Positions 1-7,242 are shown, numbered from the stretch's first letter. The stretch: 7,616 bases of DNA from Ignavibacteriota bacterium (GCA_016209805.1 JACQVJ010000064.1:1-7616); one strand, 5' to 3'. The notes: a model not told the origin generated them from the letters alone. Made by a program: numbers and translations.

Positions 1-2453
1 ACCCCCTCGTAAAGAACGGGGATACCTGGAGTGTTGTCAGGAGAATCTCACCCGGAATCTTTCAATACAAATATGTGGTGGATGGAGAGAAGTATGAAAA
101 CGATCCATACAACCACATGCTCATCGATAACTACAACAGGTCCGGGAAGAACTCGGTTTTTGTTCTGACCGCGGCCGGCGAGATTGTGTTGAGCGCAACG
201 TCTCCTGGGCCGAGGCTCAATCGCGATGACGTGTATCCTGAGCCGGAAGGGACAAAGCCCGTCTACCTCAACATCATCTGGCATCAGCATCAACCCCTCT
301 ACCTGAATCCTGAAACCGACCAGCTCGAAGGTCCATGGGTGCGAACACACGCAACGAAGGATTATTACGACATGGCCGCGATGCTGCAGCGCTATCCCAA
401 AGTGCACTGTAACGTCAATCTTACATCCTCGCTTCTTCATCAACTTCGCGAGTACTATGTAAACAGACTGAAGCCATTCGTTGATACGAAGCGAAACCGG
501 ATGGACGCGAAAGCGTTCCTGAAGCGATGGAAGGGAAAGACCGACCCGTGGATCGATCTCGCACTGAAACCAACCAGCGAGTTCGACAGGAAAGACAAGG
601 ACTACCTCTACAACAATGCATGGAACGCGTTCGGTATCAGCGAGGTGATGCTCGAACGGTTTCCAGAGTATCAAGCGCTGCGTGATTACATGGCCAACCT
701 CGACCAGATGCCGGGTTTCGACATCTTCAGTGAAGAACAGATGCGAGAGATCAAGTTCTGGTTCTACCTTGCGTACTTCGATCCCGACTTCCTGCTGGGG
801 CCGGTGAAACTTCCTGACGGCTCCGTATGCGACCTGAGCGATTACGTGGAGTTCCGTTCCGATGGAAAGTTCTACCTGAAGAAAAAGATCACGGAGGCTG
901 ATTGCCATCGAATGGTGGTCGAGGCGTACAAAGTGATGGCGAACGTCATTCCCGTGCACAAGAGCCTGATGTATGATGAGGCACGCAGAAATGGACAAGT
1001 CGAAGTCATCACGACTCCATTCTATCATCCAATCCTCCCGCTGATCTACGATTCCGACCTTGCGAGGATATGCCAGCCCGAGGACAGGCTGCCACCGCGG
1101 TTTTCTTACCCGAAAGATGCTTCCGCCCAGGTGGCGAAGGCCGTGAAGATGTACCGCGAAATTTTCGGCGCACCGCCGAACGGTATGTGGCCCGGCGAAG
1201 GTTCTGTTGCACAACCTGTGTTGCGCGTTCTCCGGGATCATGGCATACTGTGGACAGCCAGTGATGCGAAAGTGCTGCAGCGCTCGACACCTCCAAGACA
1301 ACCCAACACGACTGCCTATCAATTCCCTGCTCCCGACAGTAATCGGACGATGGCGCTGGTCTTCCGGGACACGGAACTTTCCGATCGCATCGGCTTTAAG
1401 TACCAGAATTATGACGGTGAAGAAGCGGCGGAAGATTTTGTGCAAAGTATTCTGACGTTCGCGCCGAGGGAACGTGAAGACGATGTGCTCATCACCGTGA
1501 TCCTCGACGGTGAGAATGCCTGGGAATGGTACCGAAAGGACATCGACGGAAAGGAATTCTTGAATTCACTCTATCGGAAGCTCAGCAAGCTGTACGATTC
1601 AAGGCGGATTATCACTGTTACGACGATGGAATACTTGACGGGAAATGCCGAACGAGGAATTCCACCGCATCCGATTGAAGAACTACCAATGATGACATCG
1701 CTCTGGCCGGGTTCATGGATCAACGGTAACTATGATACATGGATTGGTGAGGCGGAAGAAAATCTTGCCTGGGAATACCTACTGCGCACGCGACAGGATC
1801 TTGAACGATCAGGCATTAAACAACCTGACCCGAAGGCGAGTCCTCCGAAAAAGGGGACGAGGGCCTGGTACCGCTACATGGCATGGGAGGCAATGTACGC
1901 CGCCGAAGGTTCTGATTGGTTCTGGTGGTACGGTGCGGATCAAACTGCACCGGGTGGTGAGGGGCCGTTTGATCGGGCGTTCCGCAATCACCTTGAAAAC
2001 GTTTACAAGTTTGCTGCGAAGGCCGGAGCTTCAATTGCATCACCGGGCTTTGCTCCGATAATCAGCGAAGGGAATGCAGGACGAGCAGGACAGGGAACCA
2101 TGGCACAGAGCAGCGATGAACGCCAGCTTGTGGTATTTACGTGTGACGCTTCAGCGCAGAAAGTTTCGCAAGCAATCTTCATCGCGGGCAACCTGCCTGC
2201 ACTTGCCGACTGGACACCGAATATTGTACGGATGTTCGACGATGGGACGCACGGCGATGAGCATTCGAATGACGGTGTCTGGTCGCTGGAGGTTGAAGTT
2301 CCTGTCGGCACGGAGATTCAATACAAATACACAAACAGTGGCAGAAAAGGGGAATGGGTTCAGGGTGAGGAATTTCCAATCCGCAACCGGCAGCTCCTCA
2401 TCGAGCAGCGATTATCATCGTCCAGGATCATCAAGGATATCTTCGGTAACTAA
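1..2453 (+). CDS. GH57 amylase/amylopullulanase-like enzyme with CBM48-like and CBM20-like domains (5' partial)
   Basis: A glycoside hydrolase family 57 enzyme acting on alpha-1,4 (possibly also alpha-1,6) glucans. The reading frame is open to the left edge (codons from base 3), so the real start is outside the window. A GTG at 75 falls inside a domain and is not the start. Codons 3-190 encode a CBM48/AMPK-type beta-sandwich (GDTWSV, then GIFQYKYVVDG, DPYN and the closing NSVF). GH57 motifs follow in order: WHQHQP (279-296), GMWPGE with the probable nucleophile Glu (codon 1197), LDGENAWEW with the probable acid/base Asp (codon 1506), GSWINGNYDTWIGE (1710-1751), and DWFWWYG (1914-1934), which is typical of amylopullulanase-type members. 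A second sugar-binding domain, CBM20-like, spans about 2121-2430 (DDGTHGDE, IQYKYTNSG and RNR near the end). The stop is TAA at 2451, 5 nt before the next gene. Exact specificity (amylase, pullulanase or transferase) and export cannot be read from the window. Confidence 0.93.
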   Translation, partial: PLVKNGDTWSVVRRISPGIFQYKYVVDGEKYENDPYNHMLIDNYNRSGKNSVFVLTAAGEIVLSATSPGPRLNRDDVYPEPEGTKPVYLNIIWHQHQPLYLNPETDQLEGPWVRTHATKDYYDMAAMLQRYPKVHCNVNLTSSLLHQLREYYVNRLKPFVDTKRNRMDAKAFLKRWKGKTDPWIDLALKPTSEFDRKDKDYLYNNAWNAFGISEVMLERFPEYQALRDYMANLDQMPGFDIFSEEQMREIKFWFYLAYFDPDFLLGPVKLPDGSVCDLSDYVEFRSDGKFYLKKKITEADCHRMVVEAYKVMANVIPVHKSLMYDEARRNGQVEVITTPFYHPILPLIYDSDLARICQPEDRLPPRFSYPKDASAQVAKAVKMYREIFGAPPNGMWPGEGSVAQPVLRVLRDHGILWTASDAKVLQRSTPPRQPNTTAYQFPAPDSNRTMALVFRDTELSDRIGFKYQNYDGEEAAEDFVQSILTFAPREREDDVLITVILDGENAWEWYRKDIDGKEFLNSLYRKLSKLYDSRRIITVTTMEYLTGNAERGIPPHPIEELPMMTSLWPGSWINGNYDTWIGEAEENLAWEYLLRTRQDLERSGIKQPDPKASPPKKGTRAWYRYMAWEAMYAAEGSDWFWWYGADQTAPGGEGPFDRAFRNHLENVYKFAAKAGASIASPGFAPIISEGNAGRAGQGTMAQSSDERQLVVFTCDASAQKVSQAIFIAGNLPALADWTPNIVRMFDDGTHGDEHSNDGVWSLEVEVPVGTEIQYKYTNSGRKGEWVQGEEFPIRNRQLLIEQRLSSSRIIKDIFGN

Positions 2454-2458
2454 ACCCG

Positions 2459-4396
2459 ATGAAACGATACACATCGCCTCAGGCACTCGATCTTCTCGAA
2501 GAGGCGATCAGAAAAAGACAGAAGGAAACCAGGAAACGGAAATTCAGCTACTATGTTCCGTCACTATGGATTTCGAAAACTCCACCGAAGAAGATCAAGG
2601 TCGAGCCGTTTTCATTCTATCTTAAGGCGATAAGGAGAATCAAGAGATCGAAACCTCCGCGCGAGGCAAAGCCGACGGGAGGAGAATGGTCGAAGGAAGC
2701 CGTTATCTACAACATGTTTGTGCGGACGACAACTGCATTCGACCACGATGCCAACGGGAAACTCGATCTCCCCGTTAACTCTCAGGGTTTCCGTGAGACA
2801 GGCACATTTCTGAAGTCGATTGTCTTGCTCCCTTACATCAAGCGGCTTGGAGCGAACACGGTGCACTTATTGCCAGTGACGGCGATCGGACATGATGGAA
2901 ACAAGGGATCCCTTGGCTCCCCCTATGCGATTCGCAACCCGTACGAGCTGGATGAAAACCTCGGCGAGCCGTGCGTCGGTCTTGATGTAAAAACGGAATT
3001 CAAAGCTTTTGTTGAGGCTGCCCACAGGCTGGGTCTTCGTGTCGTTGTCGAATTTGTCTTTCGCACAGCCGCAAAGGATTCTGATTGGGTGAAAGACCAT
3101 CCCGAGTGGATGTACTGGATCAAGGATAACGTTCCGCTTCGGGCACCCGGAGAATTTGATGAGATGAAATACGGATCCCCCATTTTCAACCGGGAGGAAC
3201 TGGACCGCATTCACCATCAAGTGCGTGACCATCAATTCGATAACCTGCTCGCACCGCATGAGACCTACAGAAGGTTCTTCACGCAGCCACCGCCATCCGA
3301 CTTCGTCGCAAAAGAGAACGGGCGGTATATCGGTGTGCTGCCTGACGGAACGCGCGCAAAGATTCCGGGGGCATTTGCCGACTGGCCGCCGGATGATAAT
3401 CAGCCGCCGTGGGGAGACGTAACGTATCTGCGCATGTACGATCACTCCGATTTTAACTATATAGCATACAACACTATCCGGATGTATGATGACCGGTTGG
3501 CTCGAGCGGAGAATATCAACCGGCCGTTGTGGAGGCGCATCATCGGCATTATCCCGTTTTATCAAAGGGAGTTCCTTATCGATGGCGTGATGATTGACAT
3601 GGGACATGCACTTCCCCGTGAGCTGAAATCCGAAATGGTGAAGACGGCGCGGGATATTGATCCGGATTTTGCATTCTGGGACGAAAACTTCTCGATCACT
3701 CAGCGATCCCGCGAGGAGGGGTACAATGCAGTGTTTGGCTTCTTCTGGATCGACCAGCATCATCCCGGCAGAATGAAAGCGTTTTGCAGACGCACCTCAA
3801 CGGATGGTTTTCCCATCCCATTTTTTGCAACGCCGGAAAACCACAACACTCCACGCGCTGCATCCCGGCCGGGCGGTCTTTCGTACGCGATGTGGACCAT
3901 TGTGATAAACAGCTTCTTGCCGGGAATTCCTTTCATCCATTCAGGTTTTGAGATTGCGGAATCGTATCCGATCAACACGGGACTTGATTTCACCAACGAG
4001 CAACTCAAGAGATTCCCATCCGAAAAACTCCCGTTGTTCAGTGAATACGCATATGACTGGATGAACAAGGAACAATTCGTGAAATCGGTGTCAAAGGTTC
4101 TCTCTATCCGAAACAGGTTTCGCTCGATAGTTACTGACCCGCGTCCGCAATCCTTTATGACGTTGAACGCAAGCAACGATCATATTCTAGCATTCGCTCG
4201 CATCTCCGAGGCGCTCAAGAAACGAGTGGCGGTGGTTGGCAATATGAATTATGCAGAACGGGAGAACTCCTCGGTGGCAATCACTACAGCGAGAAAACAT
4301 GTTGTCGATCTGTTGACTGGAAAGAAGATTGGCGTGAGAGATCGACATGTAGATGTCACGCTTCCGCCTGGAGGGTGTTTCGTTTTTGAATTCTAA
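2459..4396 (+). CDS. Divergent GH13 alpha-amylase-superfamily protein (GlgE-like features, altered active site)
   Basis: A 645-residue protein with a GH13 TIM-barrel. The start of the fold is visible as AVIYNMFVR (around residue 80) and IKRLGANTVHLLPV. Region I reads VEFVFRTAA (E198-T203) followed by DSDWVKDHPEW, which resembles the CSPDHPW-type segment of GlgE maltosyltransferases more than the DVVxNH of amylases. Region II is GVMIDMGHALP with the probable nucleophile D380. Region III is FWDENF with the probable acid/base E409. Region IV is ENHNTPR (460-466). Two residues close to invariant in GH13 are changed: the Arg two before the nucleophile is M378, and the stabilising Asp of NHD is N463. 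The first ~65 residues are basic and charged with no signal peptide, which suggests a cytoplasmic protein. The ATG lies 5 nt after the GH57 stop. The nearest purine-rich site (AAGGA, 2433-2437) is too far for a normal Shine-Dalgarno, so translational coupling is likely. It could be a hydrolase, a transferase or a non-catalytic binding homologue. Confidence 0.88.
   Translation: MKRYTSPQALDLLEEAIRKRQKETRKRKFSYYVPSLWISKTPPKKIKVEPFSFYLKAIRRIKRSKPPREAKPTGGEWSKEAVIYNMFVRTTTAFDHDANGKLDLPVNSQGFRETGTFLKSIVLLPYIKRLGANTVHLLPVTAIGHDGNKGSLGSPYAIRNPYELDENLGEPCVGLDVKTEFKAFVEAAHRLGLRVVVEFVFRTAAKDSDWVKDHPEWMYWIKDNVPLRAPGEFDEMKYGSPIFNREELDRIHHQVRDHQFDNLLAPHETYRRFFTQPPPSDFVAKENGRYIGVLPDGTRAKIPGAFADWPPDDNQPPWGDVTYLRMYDHSDFNYIAYNTIRMYDDRLARAENINRPLWRRIIGIIPFYQREFLIDGVMIDMGHALPRELKSEMVKTARDIDPDFAFWDENFSITQRSREEGYNAVFGFFWIDQHHPGRMKAFCRRTSTDGFPIPFFATPENHNTPRAASRPGGLSYAMWTIVINSFLPGIPFIHSGFEIAESYPINTGLDFTNEQLKRFPSEKLPLFSEYAYDWMNKEQFVKSVSKVLSIRNRFRSIVTDPRPQSFMTLNASNDHILAFARISEALKKRVAVVGNMNYAERENSSVAITTARKHVVDLLTGKKIGVRDRHVDVTLPPGGCFVFEF
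4370..4375 (+). promoter_or_regulatory. Shine-Dalgarno (GGAGGG) favouring a TTG start at 4386
   Basis: GGAGGG lies inside the 3' end of the GH13 gene, 10 nt before an in-frame TTG at 4386. It is the only strong Shine-Dalgarno match near the start of the binding-protein gene. The upstream in-frame ATG at 4353 has only a weak GAGAG (4336-4340) 12 nt before it. Confidence 0.5.
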
Positions 4397-5633
4397 GAAT
4401 TCCATAGCGTTCAGGTTTCTCGCCTCTTTCCTTATTCTTCTGTTCGGTGTTTCCGCGTGCCGTCAGAAAATCGACTTGAACCATATTGTAATATGGCATC
4501 AGATGAGAGTGGATGAGCGTGTCATTTTGGAGGATCAGCTTCGTCAATTCATGAACGCCAATCCCGGTGTAACGGTGGAACAAATCTACAAGGAAACTGA
4601 AGAGCTCAGGTCGGGCTTCATCGTGGCTGCAATTGCCGGTCAGGGTCCCGATCTTGTGTACGGTCCTTCGGATCAGGTAGGCCCGTTTGAAATCATGGGG
4701 ATCATCGAACCGCTGGATTCACTGTTCAGCGCGGAGTACCTTGATTCGTTCATTCCGAAAGGACTGACCTATTACCACGGTCGCCTGTACCAGATAGCTG
4801 ACAAACTGGGGAACCATCTCACACTTGTGTACAACAAGGCCATGATCTCATCTCCTCCGCAAACCGATGAGGAGCTGATTGAAGTCGGCAGGAGGCTCAC
4901 TGTTGATAAGAACGGAGACGGCAAGACGGATATTTATGCTCTTAGCTGGAACTACACCGAGCCATTTTTCTTCATCCCATTCCTCACGGGTTTTGGTGGA
5001 TGGGTGATGAACGATGATGGCGAGCCGACATTGAATTCAGAAGGGATGATCAATGGATTGAAGTTCATTCGAGACCTCCGCGACAGGTACAAGATCGTTC
5101 CCGGTGAAGCTGACTACAACATCGCCGACGCATTGTTTAAGGATGGAAAGAGTGCCATGATCATCAATGGTGACTGGTCATGGGCAGGGTACAAGAAAGC
5201 AGGCATTGATTTCGGTGTTGCACCTCTCCCCAAGATCTTGAGTACGGGGATGTGGTGCGCTCCAATGGTTTCTCCGAAAGGTTTTTCACTTAACTCCAAC
5301 ATCGCTCTGGAAAAGAGACCACTGATAATCAAGTTGCTCAAGTTTCTGATGGAGCCGGAACTCCAGCTGCAGACGGCACGGGCGCTCTGGACTTTGCCCA
5401 CGAGGCGCGAGGCGGTGGAGTCGGATTTTGTGCAGAACGATGAAATTTTGAGAAACTCGGCGCTGCAAATCGACCGGGGGAGAGTAATGCCTGTCGTCCC
5501 CGAGTTACGCGGTATCTGGGATGCGATGCGGCCGAGCTACCAGGCTGTTCTCGGCGGCGCAAAAACTCCTGGAGAAGCTGCGAAAGATATGCAAGCCCTC
5601 GCGCTCTCAAAGATCAGGGAAATGAACGAATGA
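4386..5633 (+). CDS. ABC transporter sugar-binding lipoprotein (maltose/maltodextrin type)
   Basis: Extracytoplasmic solute-binding protein of the carbohydrate-uptake (CUT1, MalE-like) class that delivers oligosaccharides to the permeases encoded next. From the TTG start the product is 415 aa. It begins with a short polar/basic stretch, a hydrophobic core (FLASFLILLF) and a lipobox GVSAC whose Cys is residue 25, so it should be lipid-anchored. The mature part shows IVIWHQ, then QLRQFMNANPGVTVE, GQGPDLVYGPSD and HLTLVYNKAMI, which are typical of the family. An EF-hand-like loop, DKNGDGKTD (from codon 4905), is also common in such proteins. An in-frame ATG at 4353 would add 11 residues and give an unusually long signal peptide; a TAG stop immediately precedes it. 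The gene overlaps the GH13 gene by 11 nt (44 nt with the ATG start). It ends in an ATGA overlap with the permease gene. The sugar is inferred as a malto-oligosaccharide only from the amylase neighbours. Confidence 0.92.
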   Translation: MNSKNSIAFRFLASFLILLFGVSACRQKIDLNHIVIWHQMRVDERVILEDQLRQFMNANPGVTVEQIYKETEELRSGFIVAAIAGQGPDLVYGPSDQVGPFEIMGIIEPLDSLFSAEYLDSFIPKGLTYYHGRLYQIADKLGNHLTLVYNKAMISSPPQTDEELIEVGRRLTVDKNGDGKTDIYALSWNYTEPFFFIPFLTGFGGWVMNDDGEPTLNSEGMINGLKFIRDLRDRYKIVPGEADYNIADALFKDGKSAMIINGDWSWAGYKKAGIDFGVAPLPKILSTGMWCAPMVSPKGFSLNSNIALEKRPLIIKLLKFLMEPELQLQTARALWTLPTRREAVESDFVQNDEILRNSALQIDRGRVMPVVPELRGIWDAMRPSYQAVLGGAKTPGEAAKDMQALALSKIREMNE

Positions 5634-6526
5634 ACCGCAGCGCCCACAAACTGCTTATTGCATTTCTGGTACTTCCTGCATTTGTCATCTTGCTTGCCGT
5701 GGTCATCTATCCCTTCCTCTACAACGTTGTGATTTCATTCTCCAATATGAACCTGCGCCACATCAAGGACTGGTCCGTCACGGGGGCGCAGCAATACGTC
5801 AAAGTGTTCACCGAGCCAACTGAACCCAACTTCTACGTTGTCTTCTTCAAGACCGTCATCTGGACTGTGGTGAACGTTGCCTTCCATGTCGTGGTGGGGG
5901 TGTTCCTTGCACTTGTTCTTAATCAGAAGGACATTAGAGGGAAGGCGATCTTTCGTACGCTCTTAATCCTTCCGTGGGCGATTCCACAGTACATTGTCGC
6001 CCTGACATGGCGCGGGATGTTCAATTACGAATATGGCTCCCTCAATCTCTTGATCACTAAATACCTCAACCTTCCTGCGGTCGAGTGGCTCAAGAGTCCA
6101 ACAGAAGCCTTCATCGCATGTATCATTACGAATGTATGGCTTGGATTTCCGTTTATGATGGTGATCGCCCTTGGTGCACTCCAGAGCATCCCTCATGAAC
6201 TCTACGAAGCTGCCGATATCGATGGTGCTTCATGGTGGCACAAGCTGAAGAATATTACCATTCCCCTAATACGTCCAGTAATGGTTCCTGCCATTACACT
6301 GGGAACTGTGTGGACATTTAACAACTTGAATATCGTCTGGTTGGTGAGCAATGCCGGTGAGCCATCTGATCAAACGCATATTCTTGTCTCGTTCGTATAT
6401 AAGGCCGCGTTCAATTTGTATCGTTACGGTTATGCCGCCGCTCTCTCGATGGTGATTTTTGCCATACTTCTCGTGTTCAGCTTGTTTTTCATGAAAAAGA
6501 CAAAAGCGACGGAGGCGGCGTACTAA
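5630..6526 (+). CDS. ABC sugar transporter permease, MalF/UgpA type
   Basis: A 298-aa inner-membrane permease of the binding-protein-dependent sugar importer. About six hydrophobic segments are seen (roughly residues 7-32, 73-96, 107-127, 159-181, 213-237 and 265-288). The EAA loop that contacts the ATPase is intact at residues 193-216 (EAADIDGASWWHKL, then IPLIRP). The length is typical of the short UgpA/MalF-like permeases and lacks the extra domain of the longer enterobacterial MalF. The start overlaps the binding-protein stop (ATGA at 5630-5633), with AGGGA at 5616-5620 as a well-spaced Shine-Dalgarno. Its partner permease would normally follow at once, but here it is displaced by about 700 bp by the inverted-repeat cassette. 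No ATPase gene is in the window; it may lie downstream or be a shared MsmK-type subunit elsewhere. Confidence 0.95.
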   Translation: MNRSAHKLLIAFLVLPAFVILLAVVIYPFLYNVVISFSNMNLRHIKDWSVTGAQQYVKVFTEPTEPNFYVVFFKTVIWTVVNVAFHVVVGVFLALVLNQKDIRGKAIFRTLLILPWAIPQYIVALTWRGMFNYEYGSLNLLITKYLNLPAVEWLKSPTEAFIACIITNVWLGFPFMMVIALGALQSIPHELYEAADIDGASWWHKLKNITIPLIRPVMVPAITLGTVWTFNNLNIVWLVSNAGEPSDQTHILVSFVYKAAFNLYRYGYAAALSMVIFAILLVFSLFFMKKTKATEAAY

Positions 6527-6530
6527 CAAA

Positions 6531-6537
6531 GAGGGAG
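6531..6537 (+). promoter_or_regulatory. Orphan Shine-Dalgarno (GAGGGAG), probably the displaced site of the second permease
   Basis: GAGGGAG sits 4 nt after the first permease's stop and directly before the left repeat arm. The full-length gene it now precedes is almost 100 nt away; the closest ATG (6540) opens only a 28-codon ORF made of repeat sequence. If the bases between the two flanking TGA triplets are removed, GAGGGAG is followed by TGAC and the second permease's ATG, a normal spacing. The assignment is an inference. Confidence 0.55.
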
Positions 6538-6540
6538 TGA

Positions 6541-6598
6541 TGGATAAATGGATTGATGGATTGATGGATGAATGGATTGGTGGAATGACATGGATTAG
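6541..6598 (+). repeat. Left inverted-repeat arm, degenerate 8-bp tandem array (TGGATTGA)
   Basis: Seven consecutive units beginning TGGA: TGGATAAA, TGGATTGA (twice), TGGATGAA, TGGATTGG, a 10-nt TGGAATGACA, then TGGATTAG. The period is 8 bp apart from the one longer unit. GGATTGATGGAT (6550-6561 and again 6558-6569) is the exact reverse complement of ATCCATCAATCC in the right arm. ATGGATTAGTG (6590-6600) pairs exactly with CACTAATCCAT (7146-7156 and 7162-7172). Confidence 0.9.
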
Positions 6599-6633
6599 TG
6601 AATCACTTAATCTACAGAATGAATAGAGGGATT

Positions 6634-7143
6634 ATGGCCGAGTATACGAAGCGAAGGAACGTCAATCGTGGCTACATGAAGCTAGACGTATGGCAGAAGG
6701 GAATCGAATTGTATAAGCTTGTTTGGCATATGGTGTCCGATGCAAAGATTGACTACAAACTGCGCGGACAGATTAGCGATGCCACCCAATCTGTTTCAGC
6801 TAATATCGCTGAAGGGTATAGCCGGCGTTCGATCAAGGAATACTTGCAGCATCTGTACATTGCACTGGGATCATTGTCTGAGTCGTTGTCGAGGATGATA
6901 GCCTTCTATGCAGCGGGACAGATAACTCCAGAGCAGTTTGAACAATTTGACGCTCTTTATTACGAAGTTGAAAATAAACTCTGGAACCTTGTCCGGAGTT
7001 TGGAAGAGAAGAAACTGGATGGGACCTGGATAGATCACGTATCTGAAGACACGGCCGACTATACAATTTACCAGTCGGACTCACAGGGCAAGCAACCCGA
7101 TGACAATCCCAACAAACACAACAAAGATTCACCCATCCAATAA
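6634..7143 (+). CDS. Four-helix-bundle protein, S23 / 23S rRNA intervening-sequence protein family
   Basis: A 169-aa protein from the chosen ATG. The family signature is clear: KLDVWQKGIELYKLVW (residues 16-31), LRGQISDATQSVSANIAEGYSRRS (43-66 region, with NIAEG at 57-61), EYLQHLYIALGSLSE (69-83) and a fourth amphipathic helix with YYEVENKLWNLVRSL (109-123). The last ~40 residues are polar and unstructured-looking. Relatives are encoded in intervening sequences of 23S rRNA genes and include the Avd accessory protein of diversity-generating retroelements; a biochemical role is mostly unknown, with nucleic-acid binding suspected. The ATG at 6634 is chosen because the basic KRRNVNRGY lead-in just before the core looks native and GAGGG (6626-6630) is close upstream, although only 3 nt away. 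GTG 6598, ATG 6619 and ATG 6676 are alternatives. The final codons and the TAA stop are formed by the right repeat array. It has no evident link to sugar metabolism. Confidence 0.88.
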   Translation: MAEYTKRRNVNRGYMKLDVWQKGIELYKLVWHMVSDAKIDYKLRGQISDATQSVSANIAEGYSRRSIKEYLQHLYIALGSLSESLSRMIAFYAAGQITPEQFEQFDALYYEVENKLWNLVRSLEEKKLDGTWIDHVSEDTADYTIYQSDSQGKQPDDNPNKHNKDSPIQ

Positions 7144-7238
7144 TCCACTAATCCATTGATCCACTAATCCATCAATCCTACAATCCAACGATCCAATAAT
7201 CCACTTATCCAACAATCCACCTATCCATCAATCCAGAC
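7135..7238 (+). repeat. Right inverted-repeat arm, 13 phased 8-bp units (ATCCAnnn)
   Basis: Thirteen consecutive 8-nt units with no phase slip: twelve begin ATCCA and one begins ATCCT (7175-7182). The last three bases vary (ATA, CTA, TTG, CTA, TCA, ACA, ACG, ATA, CTT, ACA, CCT, TCA, GAC). The array is the reverse complement of the left arm's unit, so the two arms could pair in many registers. It overlaps the last three codons of the four-helix-bundle gene and ends 4 nt before the second permease's ATG. Confidence 0.95.
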
Positions 7239-7242
7239 TGAC

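Larger units (their letters stand above)
6541..7238 (+). mobile_element. Candidate inserted cassette: S23-type gene inside inverted 8-bp repeat arrays
   Basis: A 698-bp segment separates two permease genes that are normally adjacent in this transporter class. It consists of a left array of TGGATTGA-type units, a four-helix-bundle gene, and a right array of ATCCAnnn units that is the reverse complement of the left. TGA occurs immediately on both sides (6538-6540 and 7239-7241), compatible with a 3-bp target duplication or with chance. It carries no transposase, integrase or reverse transcriptase, so it would have to be moved in trans or be processed at the RNA level, like the intervening sequences of some 23S rRNA genes whose ORFs belong to this family. 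The boundaries are inferred from repeat phase and the reconstructed junction. Confidence 0.6.

Noticed and set aside
48..1445. Long open frame (465 codons) on the minus strand
   Set aside because: It is antisense to the GH57 gene with its strongly conserved motifs. The translation is rich in His, Arg and Val with no recognisable domain, so it is a shadow of codon bias in the real gene.
2867..3763. 298-codon minus-strand open frame
   Set aside because: It lies entirely within the GH13 gene and shows no family motif or plausible start context; a shadow frame.
6634..7143. Diversity-generating retroelement (the Avd protein is of the same fold)
   Set aside because: No reverse transcriptase, template repeat or variable target gene is seen in the window; the protein fits the general S23/IVS family better.
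6634..7143. Cassette located in an rRNA gene, as in classical 23S intervening sequences
   Set aside because: Both flanks are clear sugar permease genes and no rRNA-like sequence is present.
6541..7238. CRISPR array
   Set aside because: The units are 8 bp with no unique spacers of 25-40 bp, the two arrays are in opposite orientation, and no cas gene is present.
6541..7238. Insertion sequence with its own transposase
   Set aside because: The only gene is a four-helix-bundle protein with no DDE, HUH or serine/tyrosine recombinase motifs, and the ends are tandem repeats rather than unique terminal inverted repeats.
7144..7242. Rho-independent terminator after the cassette gene
   Set aside because: No GC-rich stem followed by a T-run is present; the C-rich repeats pair with the distant left arm, not locally.
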